Assembly (NCBI GenBank): GCA_016779015.1
Contig: JADHOK010000035.1
Location: forward strand, 1-12,008
Origin: PS1 clade bacterium
Lineage (GTDB): Bacteria; Pseudomonadota; Alphaproteobacteria; RS24
Reading direction: 5' to 3'
DNA: 12,008 nucleotides
The notes under the pieces were generated by a model. That model was not told the origin of the DNA, ran no database searches, and saw only the letters and a program-made list of their open reading frames with translations. Shown here piece after piece: positions 3,659 to 12,008 of the stretch. Positions within the stretch are counted from its first letter, which is position 1. The number at the start of each line of letters is the position of its first letter. A program made the translations under genes and the position numbers.

Positions 3659-6600
3659 ATGTCGCAAGCTTACGCAGGTCGCAAACGTGTCCGCCGTTCA
3701 TTCGGTCGCATTCCACAAGTCGTGAAAATGCCCAATCTGATTGAAGTTCAGAAATATTCCTATGACCAGTTCCTGCAGGTGCAAGCCCCTGATGGCGGTC
3801 GTGATGAAGACGGTTTGCAGGCTGTGTTCAAATCGGTATTCCCGATTAGTGATTTTTCCGGCGCCTCGATGCTGGAATTCGTCTCCTATGAATTTGAAAA
3901 ACCCAAATACGACGTCGAAGAGTGCCAGCAGCGCGGCATGACCTATGCCGCACCGCTCAAGGTGACGCTCCGTCTGGTGGTTTTTGATATTGATGAAGAA
4001 ACCGGTGCCAAATCGGTGAAAGATATTAAAGAGCAAGAAGTCTATATGGGCGACCTGCCTTTCATGACCGATAATGGCACTTTTGTCGTCAACGGCACGG
4101 AGCGGGTGATTGTTTCGCAAATGCACCGTAGCCCGGGCGTCTTCTTCGACCATGATAAAGGTAAAACGCATGTGTCCGGCAAGCTGTTGTTTGCCGCCCG
4201 CATCATTCCTTACCGTGGTTCGTGGCTCGACTTTGAGTTCGACGCCAAGGATATTCTGCATGTGCGCATTGACCGCCGCCGCAAATTGCCGGCCACAGTG
4301 CTGCTGCACGCGCTGGATTATGCCTCCGATACCATTCTCGAAATGTTCTACGACAAAGTCACTTACAAGCTCGGCAAAGATGGCTGGGTCACTGATTTTG
4401 ACCCCGAACAACGTCGCGGCTCCAAGCCGGTCTATGATTTGGTGGATGCCAAATCGGGCGATGTGGTGGTCGAAGCGGGGCAGAAAATTTCGCCGCGCAA
4501 AGCCCGCTTGCTGGCTGAAGAAGGTCTGAAACAGCTTCTGGTCGGCGACGTAGAGCTTATCGGTCGCTTTTTGTCTGACGAGCTGGTAAGCTATGAAACC
4601 GGTGAGATTTTTGCCGAAGCCGGTGACGAGATTACCGAGGAGCTGCTCGCCGAGTTGAAAGAAAAAGGCTATGACGAGCTGAGTGTGCTGGATATCGATC
4701 CGGTCAATAAAGGCCCGTTCATCCGCAATACTTTGTTAGCCGATAAATCGAGCGACAAGCTGTCGGCTTTGGAAGAAATTTACCGCGTCATGCGTCCGGG
4801 CGAGCCGCCGACGCCTGAAACCGCGCAAGCGCTGTTCGACGGTCTGTTCTTCGATAGCGAGCGTTACGACCTGTCGGCCGTCGGTCGCGTTAAAATGAAT
4901 ATCCGCCTCAATCAAGAATGCCCGGATGATATCCGTGTGCTGCGCAAGGAAGATATTGTCGGCGTCGTGCGGACGCTGGTCGGTTTGCGCGATGGGCGTG
5001 GCGATATTGACGATATCGACAATCTCGGCAATCGCCGTGTGCGCTCGGTCGGTGAACTGATGGAAAATCAGTATCGCATCGGCCTGCTGCGCATGGAGCG
5101 CGCCATTAAAGAGCGCATGAGCTCTATCGATATTGATACGGTGATGCCGCAAGACCTGATTAACGCCAAGCCGGTTTCGGCCTCGGTGCGTGAGTTCTTC
5201 GGCTCCTCGCAATTGTCGCAATTTATGGACCAAACCAACCCGCTGTCTGAGATTACCCATAAGCGTCGCCTGTCGGCGCTTGGCCCGGGTGGTCTGACGC
5301 GCGAGCGGGCGGGCTTTGAGGTGCGCGATGTGCACCCGACCCATTACGGCCGTATCTGCCCGATTGAGACGCCGGAAGGCCCGAATATCGGTCTTATCAA
5401 TTCGCTGGCAACCTTTGCCCGCGTCAATAAATACGGCTTTATCGAAAGCCCGTATCGTCGTGTTGAAGGTGGTAAGGTGACAAAAGAAGTCATCTATCTG
5501 TCAGCGATGGAGGAAGCGCGCTTCCGTATCGCGCAGGCCAATATCGGCATTGATGATAATGGCAAGCTGACCGATGAGCTGATTAACTGCCGCATCAATG
5601 GTGATTTTGAGATGGTGCCGGCCGATATGGTTGACCTGCTCGATGTATCGCCGAAACAAATCGTTTCGGTCGCCGCGGCGCTTATCCCGTTCCTCGAAAA
5701 CGATGACGCCAACCGCGCCCTTATGGGATCGAACATGCAACGCCAAGCAGTGCCGCTGCTGCAAGCCGAAGCCCCGCTGGTCGGAACCGGCATGGAAGAA
5801 GTGGTGGCGCGCGATAGTGGCGCTGCCATTTCGGCACGCCGCGCCGGTGTCGTTGACCAGGTTGACGCGACGCGTATCGTTATCCGCGCAACTGAAGAAA
5901 CCGATGCTTCGAAATCGGGCGTCGATATCTACAATCTGCGCAAGTTCCAGCGTTCCAACCAGTCTACTTGCATCAACCAGCGTCCGCTGGTGCGTGTCGG
6001 TGACCGCGTTGAAGTTGGCGATGTTGTGGCTGACGGCCCGTCCACTGAGCTTGGCGAATTGGCGCTGGGTCGCAATGTGCTCGTCGCCTTCATGCCTTGG
6101 AATGGCTACAATTTTGAAGACTCGATTTTGATTTCCGAGCGCATTGTGCGCGACGATGTTTTCACCTCAATCCATATTGAGGAGTTCGAGGTGATGGCCC
6201 GCGATACCAAATTGGGGCCGGAAGAAATCACCCGCGATATTCCCAATGTCGGTGAGGAAGCGCTGAGCAATCTCGACGAAGCAGGCATTGTCTATATCGG
6301 GGCCGAGGTTAATCCGGGCGATATTCTGGTCGGTAAAATTACGCCAAAAGGCGAAAGCCCGATGACGCCGGAAGAAAAGCTGCTGCGCGCCATTTTCGGT
6401 GAGAAAGCCTCTGACGTGCGTGACACCTCGCTGAAACTGCCGCCCGGTACCGCCGGCACGGTGGTGGAAGTGCGTGTGTTCAACCGCCACGGTATTGATA
6501 AAGACGAGCGGGCACTGGCCATTGAGCGCGAAGAAATTGAAGCGCTGGCCAAAGACCGCGATGACGAATTGGCCATTCTGGAACGCAATGTTTACAAGCG

Positions 6601-7756
6601 TCTGGAAGAAGTGCTGGTCGGCAAGCAAGCCGCTTCAGGCCCCAAAGGGGTTGACGCGGATGCCAAGATTACCAACGCCATGTTGGATGAATTGCCGAGC
6701 AGCCAGTGGTGGCAAATCGCGCTGAAAAACGACCAGGCCATGGCCGAAGTCGAAGCCATGAAGAAGCAGTTTGACGACGCCAAAGCGGCGTTGGAAGCCC
6801 GCTTCGAGGATAAGGTCGATAAGCTGCAGCGCGGTGATGAATTGCCGCCGGGCGTGATGAAAATGATCAAGGTCTATGTCGCCGTGAAGCGCAAGCTGCA
6901 ACCCGGTGACAAAATGGCCGGTCGTCACGGTAACAAAGGTGTCATCAGCCGCATTATGCCGGTTGAGGATATGCCGTATCACGATGACGGTACCCCGGTT
7001 GATATTGTGCTCAATCCGCTCGGCGTGCCGAGCCGGATGAATGTCGGGCAAATTCTCGAAACCCATTTGGGTTGGGCGTGTGCCGGTTTGGGGCGTCAGA
7101 TTAATGACGCGCTGACCGCTTATGAGCGCGAAGGCGATGTGGCGAAAGTCAAAGAGACGTTGAAAGATGTCTATTCGGATGACCCGGCCGTCGGCAAATT
7201 GTCGGATGGCGAAGTTATTGAGATGAGCCAGACGCTGCGGCGTGGTGTGCCGGTGGCGACGCCGGTATTTGACGGCGCGGTCGAAAGCGACATTGTCGAA
7301 ATGCTCGGCAAAGCCGGCATTGACAGCTCCGGTCAGGTGCAATTGCACGATGGCCGCACCGGTGAGCCGTTCGACCGCAAGGTGACGGTCGGCTACATCT
7401 ATATGCTGAAACTCCACCATCTGGTGGATGACAAAATCCACGCCCGTTCCATTGGCCCCTACAGCCTCGTCACCCAGCAGCCGCTTGGTGGTAAGGCGCA
7501 ATTTGGCGGCCAGCGTTTCGGCGAGATGGAAGTGTGGGCGCTGGAAGCTTATGGCGCTGCCTATACGTTGCAGGAAATGCTGACGGTGAAATCTGATGAT
7601 GTTGCCGGTCGGACCAAAGTCTATGAGGCGATTGTCAAAGGTGATGACACATTCGAAGCGGGTATTCCCGAAAGCTTCAATGTGTTGGTGAAAGAAATCC
7701 GTTCCTTGGGTCTCAATGTCGAGCTGACAGAGAGCCGTAAGGATAATCAGGAATAG
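3659..7756 (+). CDS. rpoB: DNA-directed RNA polymerase subunit beta
   Basis: The beta subunit forms half of the RNA polymerase catalytic cleft. The protein has 1365 residues, a little longer than E. coli (1342). The N-terminal part carries FVVNGTERVIVSQMHRSPGVFF and IDRRRKLPATVLL. Residues of about 230-355 correspond to the variable insertion found in proteobacterial beta. The rifampicin pocket begins at Gly515 (GSSQLSQFMDQTNPLSEITH). The key positions equivalent to E. coli S512, Q513, D516, H526 and S531 are Ser520, Gln521, Asp524, His534 and Ser539, all in the sensitive form. A charged, coiled insertion spans about 947-1065. GDKMAGRHGNKG places the conserved lysines at 1085 and 1093. The C-terminal clamp part has DDKIHARSIGPYSLVTQQPL with His1261, and FNVLVKEIRSLGLNVEL near the end. 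The ATG at 3659 was chosen for MSQAYAGRKRVRRSFGR and for GAGG at 3649-3652. An in-frame GTG at 3596 would add 21 unlikely residues from hairpin-rich leader. Confidence 0.98.
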   Translation: MSQAYAGRKRVRRSFGRIPQVVKMPNLIEVQKYSYDQFLQVQAPDGGRDEDGLQAVFKSVFPISDFSGASMLEFVSYEFEKPKYDVEECQQRGMTYAAPLKVTLRLVVFDIDEETGAKSVKDIKEQEVYMGDLPFMTDNGTFVVNGTERVIVSQMHRSPGVFFDHDKGKTHVSGKLLFAARIIPYRGSWLDFEFDAKDILHVRIDRRRKLPATVLLHALDYASDTILEMFYDKVTYKLGKDGWVTDFDPEQRRGSKPVYDLVDAKSGDVVVEAGQKISPRKARLLAEEGLKQLLVGDVELIGRFLSDELVSYETGEIFAEAGDEITEELLAELKEKGYDELSVLDIDPVNKGPFIRNTLLADKSSDKLSALEEIYRVMRPGEPPTPETAQALFDGLFFDSERYDLSAVGRVKMNIRLNQECPDDIRVLRKEDIVGVVRTLVGLRDGRGDIDDIDNLGNRRVRSVGELMENQYRIGLLRMERAIKERMSSIDIDTVMPQDLINAKPVSASVREFFGSSQLSQFMDQTNPLSEITHKRRLSALGPGGLTRERAGFEVRDVHPTHYGRICPIETPEGPNIGLINSLATFARVNKYGFIESPYRRVEGGKVTKEVIYLSAMEEARFRIAQANIGIDDNGKLTDELINCRINGDFEMVPADMVDLLDVSPKQIVSVAAALIPFLENDDANRALMGSNMQRQAVPLLQAEAPLVGTGMEEVVARDSGAAISARRAGVVDQVDATRIVIRATEETDASKSGVDIYNLRKFQRSNQSTCINQRPLVRVGDRVEVGDVVADGPSTELGELALGRNVLVAFMPWNGYNFEDSILISERIVRDDVFTSIHIEEFEVMARDTKLGPEEITRDIPNVGEEALSNLDEAGIVYIGAEVNPGDILVGKITPKGESPMTPEEKLLRAIFGEKASDVRDTSLKLPPGTAGTVVEVRVFNRHGIDKDERALAIEREEIEALAKDRDDELAILERNVYKRLEEVLVGKQAASGPKGVDADAKITNAMLDELPSSQWWQIALKNDQAMAEVEAMKKQFDDAKAALEARFEDKVDKLQRGDELPPGVMKMIKVYVAVKRKLQPGDKMAGRHGNKGVISRIMPVEDMPYHDDGTPVDIVLNPLGVPSRMNVGQILETHLGWACAGLGRQINDALTAYEREGDVAKVKETLKDVYSDDPAVGKLSDGEVIEMSQTLRRGVPVATPVFDGAVESDIVEMLGKAGIDSSGQVQLHDGRTGEPFDRKVTVGYIYMLKLHHLVDDKIHARSIGPYSLVTQQPLGGKAQFGGQRFGEMEVWALEAYGAAYTLQEMLTVKSDDVAGRTKVYEAIVKGDDTFEAGIPESFNVLVKEIRSLGLNVELTESRKDNQE

Positions 7757-7799
7757 GGCGAAGCCCGCTGAATTAAAAGAGCGGCGACAGCCGTATCGC

Positions 7800-7804
7800 A
7801 GGAG
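7800..7804 (+). promoter_or_regulatory. Ribosome binding site of rpoC
   Basis: AGGAG stands eight bases before the ATG at 7813, in the 56-base rpoB-rpoC spacer. A second in-frame ATG at 7828 has GAGG close upstream within the coding sequence, but the family N-terminus M-N-x-E-V-M-N favours 7813. Nothing else is recognised in the spacer. Confidence 0.75.
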
Positions 7805-7812
7805 AAGAGCGC

Positions 7813-10800
7813 ATGAACCACGAGGTCATGAACATTTTCAACCCGCAGGCCAACCAACAGGCCTTCGACCAAATTCGTATTTCGATCGCCAGTCCGGAAA
7901 AAATTCTTTCCTGGTCTTACGGTGAGATTAAAAAACCGGAGACGATTAACTATCGGACCTTTAAGCCGGAGCGCGATGGTCTGTTTTGCGCCCGTATTTT
8001 CGGCCCGATTAAGGATTATGAGTGCCTGTGCGGGAAATATAAGCGGATGAAGTTTAAAGGCGTCATCTGCGAGAAATGCGGTGTGGAAGTGACGCTCACC
8101 AAAGTGCGCCGCGAGCGCATGGGCCATATCGAACTGGCCGCACCTGTGGCGCATATCTGGTTCTTGAAATCGCTGCCGAGCCGCATTGGCTTGCTGCTCG
8201 ATATGACGCTGAAGGATTTGGAGCGCGTCCTGTATTTCGAAAACTTCATCGTTCTCGACCCGATGCTGTCGCCGCTTGAAAAAGGCCAATTGCTGACCGA
8301 AGAAGAATATTTCGACGCGCAAGACGAGCATGGCGAGGACAATTTCGTTGCCGGTATCGGCGCCGAAGCGGTGCGAGTGATGCTGGAAGAGCTTGATCTC
8401 GAAGAGCTACGCGAAGAATTGCGCGTTGGCATTGCCGAGGCGACAACAGAGTTGAAGCCGCGCAAACTGGCCAAGCGTCTGAAAGTGGTCGAGGCATTTA
8501 TCCGCTCGGGCAGTCGTCCGGAATGGATGATACTGAATGTCGTGCCGGTCATCCCGCCGGAATTGCGCCCGCTCGTGCCGCTGGATGGCGGTCGTTTCGC
8601 GACCTCCGACCTGAATGATTTGTATCGCCGCGTCATTAACCGGAATAATCGTCTGAAGCGCCTTATCGAATTGCGCGCGCCGGATATTATTGTCCGCAAT
8701 GAAAAGCGTATGCTGCAGGAATCGGTCGATGCGCTGTTTGATAATGGCCGTCGTGGCCGGGTTATTACCGGTGGTAATAAGCGTCCGCTGAAATCGCTGT
8801 CCGACATGCTGAAAGGCAAGCAGGGCCGCTTCCGTCAGAACCTGCTCGGGAAGCGCGTTGACTATTCGGGCCGCTCGGTGATTGTGGTCGGGCCGGAGCT
8901 GAAATTGCACCAATGTGGCCTGCCGAAGAAAATGGCGTTGGAATTGTTCAAGCCGTTTATCTATTCGCGACTTGAGGCGAAAGGTCTGTCGGCCACCGTC
9001 AAGCAATCCAAGAAAATGGTCGAGAAAGAACGCCCCGAAGTTTGGGATATTCTAGATGAGGTCATTCGCGAGCATCCGGTGATGCTGAACCGCGCGCCGA
9101 CGCTGCACCGCTTGGGCATTCAGGCGTTTGAGCCGGTGCTGATTGAAGGCAAAGCCATTCAACTGCATCCGCTGGTTTGCGCCGCCTTTAACGCCGACTT
9201 TGACGGCGACCAAATGGCCGTGCATGTGCCGCTGTCGCTGGAAGCCCAGTTGGAAGCCCGCGTGCTGATGATGTCCACCAATAATATCCTGCATCCGGCC
9301 AATGGCGCGCCGATTATCGTGCCGTCACAAGATATTGTGCTGGGTCTTTATTATATGACGCTGCAGCGCGATGGTTTGCCGGGCGAGGGCACCATTATTG
9401 GCGATTTGGCTGAGTTGGAACTGGCACTCGACAATCGGGTCGTCACCTTGCACACCAAAATCAAAGGGCGCATTGAGGAAATGGACGCTGACGGCAATCT
9501 GGTGCCGCGCGTGGTTGAGACCACGGCCGGTCGCTATATGCTGGGTCAAGAACTGCCCAAGCACGCCAATGTGCCGTTCGACACCATTAACAAATTGATG
9601 ACCAAGAAAGAGATTTCCAAAGTCATCGACGCCGTCTATCGCCATTGCGGTCAAAAAGAGACAGTTATTTTCTGCGACCACATTATGAAAGTCGGCTTCC
9701 GCGAAGCTTGCAAAGCCGGTATTTCTTTCGGCAAAGACGATATGGTTATTCCCGAAGACAAGGTGGGCCTGATTGAAGAGACCACCAAGCTGGCGAAGGA
9801 ATATGAGCAGCAATATATTGACGGCCTGATTACGCAAGGCGAGAAATATAACAAAGTGGTGGATGCTTGGGCGCGCTGCACCGACCGTGTGGCCGATGCC
9901 ATGATGGGCAAAATTTCCACCGTCGATGCCAGTGATACGGATGATGATAGCTTCATCAATTCGATTTATATGATGTCGCATTCGGGCGCGCGTGGTTCAC
10001 CCGCTCAGATGAAACAGCTGGCCGGTATGCGCGGTCTGATGGCCAAACCGTCGGGCGAGATTATCGAAACGCCGATTATCTCGAACTTCAAAGAAGGTCT
10101 GTCGGTGTTGGAATATTTCAACTCGACCCACGGGGCACGGAAAGGCCTGGCCGATACGGCGCTGAAAACCGCTAACTCCGGCTATCTGACCCGTCGTCTG
10201 GTGGACGTGGCGCAAGACTGCATTGTCAATGAAGTCGATTGCGGCACCAAAGACGGCATCACCGTCGCCGCGGTTATCGATGCCGGTGAAGTTATCACCT
10301 CATTGTCCGAGCGCGTGCTGGGTCGCGTGCCGGTTGATAATGTGGTCAATCCGGCGACCGATGAAATCATCGTCAAAAAAGGCACGCTGATTTCGGAAGA
10401 ACACGCGCCGGCTATTGAAGAGGCCAATCTGGTTAACATTAAAGTGCGTTCGCCGCTGACTTGCGAAGTTAAGTCCGGCGTTTGCGCGACCTGTTATGGT
10501 CGTGATTTGGCGCGCGGCACACCGGTCAATATTGGCGAGGCTGTCGGCGTTATCGCGGCGCAGTCAATTGGTGAACCGGGCACGCAGTTGACCATGCGCA
10601 CCTTCCACATTGGTGGTACGGCGCAGGTGGTTGACCAGTCATTTATCGAGTCCAATGCCGATGGCGTTGTGCAGCTTGAAAATGCCAGCATCGTGAAAGA
10701 CAGCAGCGATCGGCCGGTTGTGATGAGCCGTAATGTGGTCATCAAAATCGTTGACAATAACGGTCTGGAGCGGGCCAGTCATAAGCTGGCTTACGGTGCG

Positions 10801-12008
10801 CGCCTGCGCGTCGAGGAAGGCCAAGAGGTTTCCCGCGGTGACCGTCTGGCGGAATGGGAGCCTTATGCAATCCCCATCCTCACCGAGCTTGAGGGCGTGG
10901 TCGAGTTTGAAGATTTGGTCGAGGGCGTTTCGGTTATCGAAACCACTGACGAAGCGACCGGCATCAGCCAGCGCGTCGTCATCGATGCCTCTACAGGCAG
11001 CCGCGGCAGCAATTTGAAACCGGCCATTGTTGTCAAAGACGATAAAGGCAAAATCAAAACGCTTTCAAACGGCAATGAAGCGCGCTTCATTCTGGCCGCC
11101 GAAGCTATTTTGTCGGTTGAGCCGGGCGCAAGCGTCCATGCCGGTGACACGCTGGCGCGTATCCCGACCGAGGGCGCATCAACCAGTGATATTACCGGCG
11201 GTTTGCCGCGGGTTGCTGAATTGTTTGAAGCGCGGCGTCCGAAAGACCACGCGATTATCGCTGAAATCACCGGTAAGGTTGAGTTTGGGCGCGATTATAA
11301 GAATAAGCGCCGCATCGTCATCCAGCCGGAATCTGCCGATATGGAGCCGGTCGAATATCTGGTGCCGAAAGCCAAGCACTTGTCGGTGCAAGAGGGCGAC
11401 GTTATCGAGAAAGGCGAATACCTTATCGATGGCCACCCGGCACCGCATGATATTCTTGCGATTTCCGGCGTTGAAGAGCTGGCCGCCTATCTCATCAATG
11501 AGATTCAGGATGTCTATCGCCTGCAAGGTGTGACCATTAACGATAAGCACATTGAGGTGATTGTTCGCCAGATGCTGCAAAAAGTCGAAGTGCAAGTCAC
11601 CGGCGACAGCATCTATCTGAAAGAAGAGCAGATTGACAAAATCGAGTTTGAAGCGGAAGTCGAGCGTCTGAAAGCGGAAGGCAAAGAGCCGCCCGTGGCG
11701 ACGCCTATCCTTCTCGGCATCACCAAAGCCTCGCTGCAAACCCGCTCCTTCATCTCGGCCGCGTCGTTCCAAGAAACCACCCGGGTTCTTACCGAGGCGG
11801 CGATTAATGGCAAATATGATGAGCTTGTCGGCTTGAAAGAGAACGTCATTGTTGGCCGCCTCATTCCGGCCGGTACCGGTGGTTTGATGCAGCGTCTGAA
11901 AGGCGAGGCCGCCGAACGCGATGCCGAGCTGGAAGCGCTCAATCCGACCCCCGAATTGCCCGTCGAAGGCACCGAAAATGAGGGCGATGCCGAAGCCGTT
12001 CCGGCAGA
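7813..12008 (+). CDS. rpoC: DNA-directed RNA polymerase subunit beta' (3' end outside window)
   Basis: The beta' subunit carries the catalytic magnesium site and the clamp. The frame stays open to the window edge, giving 1398 complete codons. Alphaproteobacterial beta' is about this long, so little is missing. Zinc site 1 is Cys71, Cys73, Cys86 and Cys89. The sigma-binding clamp helices start at about Asp266 (DLNDLYRRVINRNNRLKRL). The catalytic motif NADFDGD has Asp462, Asp464 and Asp466. The bridge helix is at about 765-801 (KGLADTALKTANSGYLTRR). Zinc site 2 is Cys810, Cys884, Cys891 and Cys894. The trigger loop has Met928, Arg929 and His932. It is followed by the large proteobacterial insertion in the trigger loop (about 940-1130), then DITGGLPRVAELFEARRPK. 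The end shows DKHIEVIVRQML, SFISAASFQETTRVLTEAA and GRLIPAGTG, then an acidic tail. All metal-binding residues are intact. It forms an operon with rpoB. Confidence 0.98.
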   Translation, partial: MNHEVMNIFNPQANQQAFDQIRISIASPEKILSWSYGEIKKPETINYRTFKPERDGLFCARIFGPIKDYECLCGKYKRMKFKGVICEKCGVEVTLTKVRRERMGHIELAAPVAHIWFLKSLPSRIGLLLDMTLKDLERVLYFENFIVLDPMLSPLEKGQLLTEEEYFDAQDEHGEDNFVAGIGAEAVRVMLEELDLEELREELRVGIAEATTELKPRKLAKRLKVVEAFIRSGSRPEWMILNVVPVIPPELRPLVPLDGGRFATSDLNDLYRRVINRNNRLKRLIELRAPDIIVRNEKRMLQESVDALFDNGRRGRVITGGNKRPLKSLSDMLKGKQGRFRQNLLGKRVDYSGRSVIVVGPELKLHQCGLPKKMALELFKPFIYSRLEAKGLSATVKQSKKMVEKERPEVWDILDEVIREHPVMLNRAPTLHRLGIQAFEPVLIEGKAIQLHPLVCAAFNADFDGDQMAVHVPLSLEAQLEARVLMMSTNNILHPANGAPIIVPSQDIVLGLYYMTLQRDGLPGEGTIIGDLAELELALDNRVVTLHTKIKGRIEEMDADGNLVPRVVETTAGRYMLGQELPKHANVPFDTINKLMTKKEISKVIDAVYRHCGQKETVIFCDHIMKVGFREACKAGISFGKDDMVIPEDKVGLIEETTKLAKEYEQQYIDGLITQGEKYNKVVDAWARCTDRVADAMMGKISTVDASDTDDDSFINSIYMMSHSGARGSPAQMKQLAGMRGLMAKPSGEIIETPIISNFKEGLSVLEYFNSTHGARKGLADTALKTANSGYLTRRLVDVAQDCIVNEVDCGTKDGITVAAVIDAGEVITSLSERVLGRVPVDNVVNPATDEIIVKKGTLISEEHAPAIEEANLVNIKVRSPLTCEVKSGVCATCYGRDLARGTPVNIGEAVGVIAAQSIGEPGTQLTMRTFHIGGTAQVVDQSFIESNADGVVQLENASIVKDSSDRPVVMSRNVVIKIVDNNGLERASHKLAYGARLRVEEGQEVSRGDRLAEWEPYAIPILTELEGVVEFEDLVEGVSVIETTDEATGISQRVVIDASTGSRGSNLKPAIVVKDDKGKIKTLSNGNEARFILAAEAILSVEPGASVHAGDTLARIPTEGASTSDITGGLPRVAELFEARRPKDHAIIAEITGKVEFGRDYKNKRRIVIQPESADMEPVEYLVPKAKHLSVQEGDVIEKGEYLIDGHPAPHDILAISGVEELAAYLINEIQDVYRLQGVTINDKHIEVIVRQMLQKVEVQVTGDSIYLKEEQIDKIEFEAEVERLKAEGKEPPVATPILLGITKASLQTRSFISAASFQETTRVLTEAAINGKYDELVGLKENVIVGRLIPAGTGGLMQRLKGEAAERDAELEALNPTPELPVEGTENEGDAEAVPA

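Noticed and set aside
7747..9006. Several overlapping minus-strand open frames opposite rpoC
   Set aside because: They mirror the coding bias of rpoC, overlap one another in different frames, and show no recognisable protein motif.

Overview
This window is a stretch of conserved bacterial core genome, all on the + strand: the end of tuf (EF-Tu), a tRNA-Trp gene, secE, nusG, rplK, rplA, rplJ, rplL, rpoB, and rpoC up to the window edge. This is the classic 'beta operon' order (tuf-secE-nusG-rplKAJL-rpoBC). The proteins point to an alphaproteobacterium. SecE is short with a single membrane span. L10 begins with GTG and reads M-D-R-A. RpoC begins M-N-H-E-V-M-N-I-F-N-P-Q. RpoB carries the M-D-Q-T-N-P form of the rifampicin region, and EF-Tu ends in I-I-E. 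The DNA is moderately GC-rich. I cannot name a genus from this.

Layout: 1-170 is the tuf 3' end. 180-255 is tRNA-Trp with an encoded CCA, followed at once by a small hairpin. 332-1055 holds secE and nusG, separated by one base. 1056-1145 is a spacer with two hairpins in front of the rplK ribosome binding site. 1146-2269 holds rplK and rplA, overlapping by one base (TAATG). 2270-2569 is a 300-base untranslated leader with several stem-loops in front of rplJ, in the place where other bacteria carry the L10-L12 autoregulatory leader. 2570-3503 holds rplJ and rplL. 3504-3658 is a hairpin-rich spacer in the position of the rplL-rpoB attenuator. 3659-7756 is rpoB, and 7813-12008 is rpoC, open at the window end.

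The genes work together in gene expression. EF-Tu and tRNA-Trp serve translation elongation. L11, L10 and L7/L12 build the ribosomal stalk and its base, where translation factors dock, and L1 forms the mobile L1 stalk at the E site. RpoB and RpoC form the RNA polymerase active site, and NusG binds that polymerase and can link it to the ribosome or Rho. SecE is part of the protein export channel. The three structured spacers sit where ribosomal-protein feedback and ribosomal-protein versus polymerase dosage are set in better-studied bacteria. These roles are inferred here from position and fold.

I saw no mobile element, CRISPR array, prophage, toxin-antitoxin gene, foreign-looking insertion, frameshift or broken gene, and no convincing sigma-factor promoter. 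I do not think this window holds an undescribed gene system. The parts most worth a second look are the noncoding RNA leaders.
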